Shown piece after piece: positions 21,401 to 26,443 of a DNA stretch of 26,443 bases (positions within the stretch are counted from its first letter, which is position 1; each line of letters opens with the position of its first letter). The stretch is taken from positions 1 through 26,443 of the forward strand of contig JADHYV010000140.1 of NCBI GenBank assembly GCA_027604705.1. The letters are read 5' to 3'. Origin of the DNA: Allomyces arbusculus. Its lineage: Eukaryota; Blastocladiomycota; Blastocladiomycetes; Blastocladiales; Blastocladiaceae. Below the pieces are notes generated by a model. It was not told the DNA's origin. It ran no database searches and worked only from the letters and a program-made list of their open reading frames with translations. The translations under genes were made by a program, and so were the position numbers.

Positions 21401-22079
21401 TAATGCGATTCGCGCACAGTACGGGAACATGACCGTCGACCAGGCGCGCGCCGAGTACGAACACGCGCAGAACACGTACCAGGCGGCCAAGCGTGAGCAT
21501 GTGACGCTGTCGACGGTGATTGGCCAGTTGCGGCAGGCGCTGGCCAACCGCGGCGCCTCGTTCAACACGCTCGTCAACTATATCTCGCTTGCGGCCGACG
21601 CGAGTTTCCAGAAACGCATGGCCAAGCGCGGATTCCGCGGCAACTTGATTTTTGATCACGCCAAGAAGACGCTGCACGTTTCGGCGCAGTTGCTTGACCA
21701 GACGGTGGAGCGGTCGCTGCGGACCTACTCGGGTGGTGAAAAGTCTTTTTCGACCGTGTGTTTGCTGCTCGCGCTGTGGGACGCGATGCCATCGCCAATT
21801 CGGTGCCTCGACGAGTTTGATGTCTACATGGATGAGGTGAACCGCTCAGAGGCCATGAAAATGCTCATGGAGGCCGCGCTCCAGTCCGAGTCGCAGTTTG
21901 TGTTTATCACGCCGTTGACGCTTCGGTATGTGCTCGATTTTATTTTCCCTTTGCTCAGGTCGTTCAAAGTTCTCTGAACTCACTCTTTGTCATGTTTTCC
22001 CACCACCAGGAACCTCGAGGAGCAGAAGGGCGTCAAGATCATGCGGTTGCCAGACCCGGTCCGCAACAACGTGCAGTAA
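18424..22079 (+). CDS. SMC6: Structural maintenance of chromosomes protein 6 (SMC5/6 complex)
   Basis: SMC6 pairs with SMC5 in the nuclear complex that supports recombinational repair, replication restart and meiosis. Proposed exons are 18424-18712, 18773-18865, 18947-19058, 19124-21925 and 22010-22079, giving 1121 residues, typical of SMC6. The N-terminal ATPase half has IEEIELTNFLTHASLVV and Walker A GANGSGKS (126-133), which spans an intron. Two long coiled-coil arms flank a hinge at about residues 528-718. The C-terminal half has the ABC signature YSGGEKS (from 1033), Walker B with the catalytic Glu in CLDEFDVYMD (Asp1061, Glu1062), and FITPLTLR, then KIMRLPDPVRNNVQ across the last intron. 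The first 95 residues are Pro/Ala-rich with a basic stretch (PTRKRRL) that could be a nuclear signal. The first intron (18713-18772) is the least certain; its phase is right and it has a GTGAGA donor. An ATG at 18208 is an in-frame alternative start. Confidence 0.95.
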
Positions 22080-22302
22080 CGTCGAGGTGCTGTCCGTTCG
22101 GTTTCGTTGTCGTTACTGCTTTCTGTTTTTCGGGCTTGGTTTGGTTTGGTGCTTGTTTGGTGCTGCTGTCCTGTGTGGCAACAAGAGACGATTCACGTGT
22201 ACTCTTCCGCTTAATTTATTCTCGTGTACCTATTTATTCCCGGGCTTTATCTTGTATTCTTGCTCGCTAGTCACCCCACTCCGAACTACGATCGTCCACC
22301 TT
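22080..22302. other. Shared 3' region of convergent SMC6 and membrane-protein genes
   Basis: These 223 bases separate two convergent stop codons and are AT-richer than the surroundings, as expected of 3' UTRs. They include T/G-rich stretches and a TATTTATT at 22231-22238 on the SMC6 sense strand, which resembles an AU-rich element. No canonical AATAAA is seen on the plus strand. Confidence 0.35.
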
Positions 22303-24405
22303 TCACAAAGCCGAGCTCTTCACGACATCAGCCGTAGTCCCCGCCGACTCGCCCTTGCCACCGCTTGTCGTAGACTCCCAGTGTAACGCAAACTGCGACA
22401 CGTCGACGGCACCCGCCGGCACGGGCTTGGCAGGCATGAGCCGCACGACCGCTTTCCCTTGTCCACCAGCCCGCGCCGCCCCGCCGCTCGCCCCGCGCAG
22501 CGCCTGCCGCACAACCGTCTCGAACCCGTCATGCCCCGCGCGCAGTGCGAGCGGGAGCGCGTGTTTTGCGGGCGGGATACCACCCGTTTCGTCCACAGCG
22601 ACACGCTGCATCCTTTTGCGCGTGCAACACGAAGGCCACATGATTACTGCGGGCAAGAGCGCAAACAGTAGGGCCGCGGCGATGCCGGCAAACACGGCAA
22701 TGACCCACGCGTACTTGGTCTGCGCCAAGGTCTTGGTCAACACGACCGAGTCCGACACGTACGTCAAATTGGGTGTTTTCACGGTGATCCGCGCCGACGA
22801 CGATGAGCCCGCAACGTGTGCGGCGGTGCACCCGTCCGAGGTGCCGGTCCCCGTGACGTTGAGCGCGTACGAGTGCGGCCGGTGAATAAGTCCAAGAACC
22901 GCGTACGCGAGCACCGTCTGGTAATCCTTGGCCACGTTCTCGACAGTCATTTGCGAGACGTACGTCGCTGGGTCGTAGACGACGCGGTAGGCGCGCGCAA
23001 TCCAGGACCATTGCAGGACGGAAGTCCAGCCGGTGAGAGCGTCACGGATCGCGTTCGGAATCCCAGCCGCGCCCGTGGCCAGCGAGGTGACGACCGTGTG
23101 CGGCGTGACGACCGTGCGCTGCTGATTGGTCGTACCGGTGGCGGCACCAGCCTTGGTCACGGTCGCCGTGAACGCGACCGCGTCCATCCCACAGTGCAGC
23201 CCGAAGGTCATGTCGGACGCGAACGCCGAGCACAGACCGTAGGCACACCCGGGCACCGCGAGGTTGGTCGCGTCGTTGGTCGTCGACGTGATGAGCGAGG
23301 AATTGAGGTCCGAGAGGAGCGTGTACCCGCGCGCGATATTGACGGTCGTGTTGACAATGGTCACGTACCCGGACGGCAACGTGGCCTGCGCGCGCAACGT
23401 CGTGGCGTTACTGAGCGACCCGAGGGCCTTGCTGCCGGGGGTGATCGCACAAGTGACGTTGATCCCGATCAGAGTCGAGTTGTACTGGTAGAAACTAGTG
23501 GGGGTAGCTGGGAGCATGACCATGTACTGCGCCGTGTTTTGCGGGAGCGAGAGCGGGACAAAGTCGTCGAGGTAGTACGTGGTCGCATTGCGCACGGCCT
23601 GCTCGGCGTTTTGGTCGGCGGCCGCGTAGAGTTCCTCGAGCATCGTGCCGAGCGGAATGTTCATGCCGCGGTCGTACTGGTGGTGGTGATGAGGAACGGC
23701 ACATTGTTAGAGAAGAGAAGGAGGATCAAAACGAGGATGGAGAGGGTGGAGAGCGTCCGCACGAGGGTGGGAGGGTGGCGCGGTCTCGAACAAGGGTAGA
23801 GAAGGTAGAGAAAAGCGCACCCGATATGTAATTGACCCCTGCTTGAGCTCAGTCGCGCACTCGGCGAGACCAAACGGATTATTGATGTTGATCATGGGCA
23901 CCGACTCGGTCGACGTCTTGAACAAGCTGACGGTGCCGTCCTGGACGTAGTTGGCCGAAAATTTGTCCTACACCCTCGCACGCTTTAGTGTCCGGAACCT
24001 GAATCGCTAGAAAATGCCCCGGACACGACGTACCCATGCCGTCGTCGCTGCCCACGCCGTAACCGCGGCCATGACCAACCGCAGCCGGAGCGGCTCAATG
24101 CCGCGTACGCCCTTGGACCGGACTTCCTTGGCCATGCGCTGCGCAATACTGGTGATTCCATCATTTACTGCCGAAAACGACAGGTGCATAAGCAGGCCAT
24201 CCTCGTCGGTGCCGACCACAACGGCGCGCAGCGAATTGCGCGCATATAGTTCCGTCAAGATGCCGGTCGTGTAGGACGCGAGCAGCGACAGCCCCGACGC
24301 TGCGTACGAGGCTGTCAGGAACCGCGGCGTGCCGTACTCGGGCAGGTAATGGTCGACGATCAGCACCGCGCTAAGCGTTGTGATGATGAGCACGTTGAGC
24401 CACAT
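22303..24405 (-). CDS. Unrecognised membrane glycoprotein, about 630 residues
   Basis: I do not recognise the family. Proposed exons on the minus strand are 24405-24034, 23967-23821 and 23676-22303, all in phase 0; the introns are 66 and 144 nt. An in-frame TGA lies upstream of the ATG. The N-terminus is hydrophobic (NVLIITTLSAVLIV), followed by further hydrophobic stretches at about residues 28-55 and 104-122. A large region of about 370 residues follows, with eight N-glycosylation sequons (about residues 203, 239, 246, 263, 282, 298, 446, 476) and a few Cys (CAYGLC), so it is probably lumenal or extracellular. A strong membrane segment at about 495-520 (VIAVFAGIAAALLFALLPAV) precedes a Cys/Arg/Lys stop-transfer (CCTRKR) and a cytosolic tail of about 105 residues. 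This suggests a surface or endomembrane protein with a glycosylated domain; a receptor, wall or adhesion role cannot be told from sequence. Convergent with SMC6. Confidence 0.75.
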
Positions 24406-25166
24406 GCTAGCGGCACGTGCGCGTGCATGCGGTCAGGATTCGAGCGACGAGAGCAGGTTTGCGCAAATGAATGCTGGTCTTGACGTTGGTGCGGTGAGCG
24501 TGCCTGTCTTGGCAGGGCGTAGTCGACCCGGAGCAACGCGTTCTTTGGGTGCGTCTATGGTGCGCAGTGTTGCCGAATCGATCCTGACGAGCCTCGGGGA
24601 ACAAGAGGGCTGGTCAATCGTGCACGCAAAGGGTCTGGTGCTGGTCGTGGATTGGGTTCGTTGCGGCAGGTCTGACACAGCTCGTGGTCGATGACGCTAA
24701 GAATGGAGCGAGGGCAAAAGGACTGGCCCCGCGGAATGCGAGTTCTTTAAATGCGGGAGGTCTGATCGTTCGAATCGACTTAATTACTTGGATTTACGGC
24801 TTTTACTGCCCGAAATCGACGGTGGACGACCTCGTTCAGTGCTTTCGAGCGTGGCCACGCCGTGGCGGCAGAGAAGGCCGGAAACGGCTGGCAAGACACG
24901 TCTCCCATCGTCTCCCGCTTCAAACCTCCGGTCCTGCACTTTCCTGGTTCTCCGACGCGTGTTTGATCGGTGAAAGCAACGACGGCATGACCACACCCTG
25001 GGCGCTCGACGCGACCATCCGCCATCTATGGTCGTGCTCCTCGTTCCACACCTCGAAACCAAGGCATTTTCGATTCACGATCGATTCTGCACTTCACGCT
25101 CGCGCTTGTAAACACGCTGACCGGAGACCGAGGAGTTCGAGCAGATAGCCCAATCACGAAAAGTGT
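24406..25166. promoter_or_regulatory. Intergenic region upstream of the membrane-glycoprotein gene
   Basis: These 761 bases lie between two minus-strand genes, so they hold the 3' end of the right-edge F-box-family gene and the promoter of the membrane protein. A TTTAAA hexamer at 24746-24751, about 341 bases before the ATG, is the only TATA-like site I see. A plus-strand frame (24684-25148) is open for 154 codons but has no domain, codon bias or family resemblance. I see no tRNA or repeat. Confidence 0.35.
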
Positions 25167-26443
25167 TCAGCATTGCGCTCGTTTGAGAGGTGGACACGTT
25201 TGTCGACACGAAACAACAGGCCGTATATCACTCTCAAGATCCCCGGCCATCATCGCCCATTCCATAAATGCGTGGGTCGGCTTCCCAATCGTTCTCGCTC
25301 CACACGCGTCCTCGCCCCACTCATCTCCGTCTCTCTCGTCCTCCTCGTCCCAGATGGACTCGTAGCTTACCATCTGCCTTCCTTCCTCGACATCGTTTCG
25401 TCCTACGACCAGCGTTGGCGCCCTTTTCCGGTTAGTCCCCACTTTTGATCGTACATTTACGCCCACGCGATCCCCTCCGACGACGATGTTCCGAACATCC
25501 GACCGACGGCCTTGCGCCTTGGCCTGCCACCGCGCCCGGCTTCGCTCTGCACGAGAGACACTGGCGGCCCGCGGCGCAGGAGGTGGCGGAACAGGCGCGA
25601 TCCTTGGCGTCTTCACGACAATCCCAGGCGCGCGCGTTTTCGAGTAGGTGCACAGCTCGACGACCGACCCGCGCATCGGCCCAAGACTGCGCACGATCGC
25701 GAGTCCATTAGCCGTCGGCGCGACATGAATCACGGTCCCGGGTGCATACACGCGCCGGCGCGTCGGGCCACGCCAGGTCGACTTCCACGCGCTGCGAAGC
25801 GGGTCCAGGACCCAGTGGTCGGTCAGCGGTCCATCCTCGTCCAACTCTGCCTTCCACACGGGCAACAGCAGCGGGTTTTGCCACTGCCCGTCAATCAAGT
25901 CCTCGAACGGCTCGCGGGCGAGCGGCTTGTCCCATGGCACGTGGTTGGCGAAGTCGCGCCAGGCCGGATTATAGGCCCAGTGCTCAATCTGGAACTCGGT
26001 CGTCGGCGGCAAGTCGGTGTGCGCGACAATGCGCATTGCCGCGACGTCGATCACCTCGACTCGCGCGCCGTGGTACACGAAAGCGTCATGGTTGCCGTAC
26101 AAGTCGTCAGATCGTGCAAGAAAGAGAGCCGATGCGGAGGGGCGAGAAACAGCAACGAGCCGGTCGCGGCGCGTCCAATGCATTTTGGTAATATGCAGTG
26201 TCGTTTGGCCGGTCGGGTGAAAGACAGGTGGGAGCGTCGCTCGGATAGGGAGCGGAGCAGGGCGAAAGTGGGTCGACCACGCGGCCAGCGTCGCGTCGCT
26301 CGGGCAGCCCGTTGTGGCCAACTCGGCCCAAATGTAGGACGACTCGAGCGGACGCAGGTCGTAATCCGCGACGAGCTCGTGGTCCATGCCGCAAAGCTGC
26401 GCAACGTGCCGCGCCATGACAGTCGCGCGGTCATCAGCGTTGA
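25167..26443 (-). CDS. F-box-family paralogue, C-terminal part, cut by the window edge
   Basis: The frame is open from the right window edge to a TGA at 25167-25169, giving at least 425 residues. The first internal ATG is at 26415-26417, but the frame continues upstream without a stop, so the gene almost certainly extends beyond the window. It aligns by eye with the C-terminal half of the gene at 5103-7910. One shared stretch has S.ATLAAW (here) versus DASQIAAW, then [10 protein letters not shown] versus PLRIVATLPP. Another, at about 25620-25760, has [26 protein letters not shown] versus RRLYAPGTV, VLVRSLGPLRGSVVEVC. Both end in a basic then acidic tail. No F-box is visible in this portion; I expect it beyond the edge, as in the paralogues. 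Function unknown beyond that inference. Confidence 0.78.
   Translation of the reverse strand, partial: NADDRATVMARHVAQLCGMDHELVADYDLRPLESSYIWAELATTGCPSDATLAAWSTHFRPAPLPIRATLPPVFHPTGQTTLHITKMHWTRRDRLVAVSRPSASALFLARSDDLYGNHDAFVYHGARVEVIDVAAMRIVAHTDLPPTTEFQIEHWAYNPAWRDFANHVPWDKPLAREPFEDLIDGQWQNPLLLPVWKAELDEDGPLTDHWVLDPLRSAWKSTWRGPTRRRVYAPGTVIHVAPTANGLAIVRSLGPMRGSVVELCTYSKTRAPGIVVKTPRIAPVPPPPAPRAASVSRAERSRARWQAKAQGRRSDVRNIVVGGDRVGVNVRSKVGTNRKRAPTLVVGRNDVEEGRQMVSYESIWDEEDERDGDEWGEDACGARTIGKPTHAFMEWAMMAGDLESDIRPVVSCRQTCPPLKRAQC

Noticed and set aside
22816-23799. 327-codon open frame on the plus strand, very rich in Arg and Val
   Set aside because: Antisense to the membrane glycoprotein exon and extends into its intron. 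The opposite strand has hydrophobic segments and sequons in order, so that strand is coding.
24700-24800. GTTCGAATC, like a tRNA B box, near 24770
   Set aside because: The T-arm stem pairs only partly and there is no matching acceptor strand or A box upstream at the right distance.
24684-25148. 154-codon open frame on the plus strand in the intergenic gap
   Set aside because: No domain, no splice context and no resemblance to the neighbouring families. Open frames of this length are common by chance in this GC-rich sequence.

Overview
The window is nuclear DNA of a GC-rich eukaryote, most likely a fungus. Genes are compact and mostly 30-700 bp apart. Their introns are short (60-84 nt, one of 144 nt), usually with GTACGT- or GTATGT-like donors, often with CTGAC/CTGAT-like branch sites, and with plain AG acceptors. 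Nearly every start codon has A at -3. The recognisable genes (cytosolic asparaginase with ankyrin repeats, mitochondrial GatA, HFM1/MER3, SMC6) are broadly eukaryotic. A GC-rich zoosporic fungus such as a blastocladiomycete would fit, but nothing seen here proves the phylum. I see no rRNA, tRNA, CRISPR array, transposon or virus-like element.

Layout, left to right: an F-box-like gene on the minus strand cut by the left edge (1-365); a long non-coding gap; a seven-exon L-asparaginase/ankyrin gene on plus (1722-4785); a second F-box-like gene on plus (5103-7910); a mitochondrial-looking helical-repeat (PPR-like) gene on minus (7941-9986), which shares a divergent promoter with the mitochondrial glutamyl-tRNA(Gln) amidotransferase subunit A gene on plus (10467-12156); an HFM1/MER3 meiotic helicase gene on minus (12286-17743), which shares a divergent promoter with an SMC6 gene on plus (18424-22079); an unrecognised glycosylated membrane protein on minus (22303-24405); and the C-terminal half of a third F-box-family gene on minus, cut by the right edge (25167-26443).

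Exon structures were set by eye from splice consensus, reading phase and restoration of conserved family motifs; no alignment was run. Two divergent pairs join genes of matching location or role: GatA with a probable mitochondrial helical-repeat protein, and the meiotic helicase with SMC6 (both chromosome maintenance). The three F-box-family genes look like dispersed paralogues, and two of them share an unnamed C-terminal block. The least described material is this F-box family, the orphan membrane glycoprotein, and the very long disordered tail of the helicase, which carries a duplicated acidic/proline module and a SUMO-interaction-like motif.
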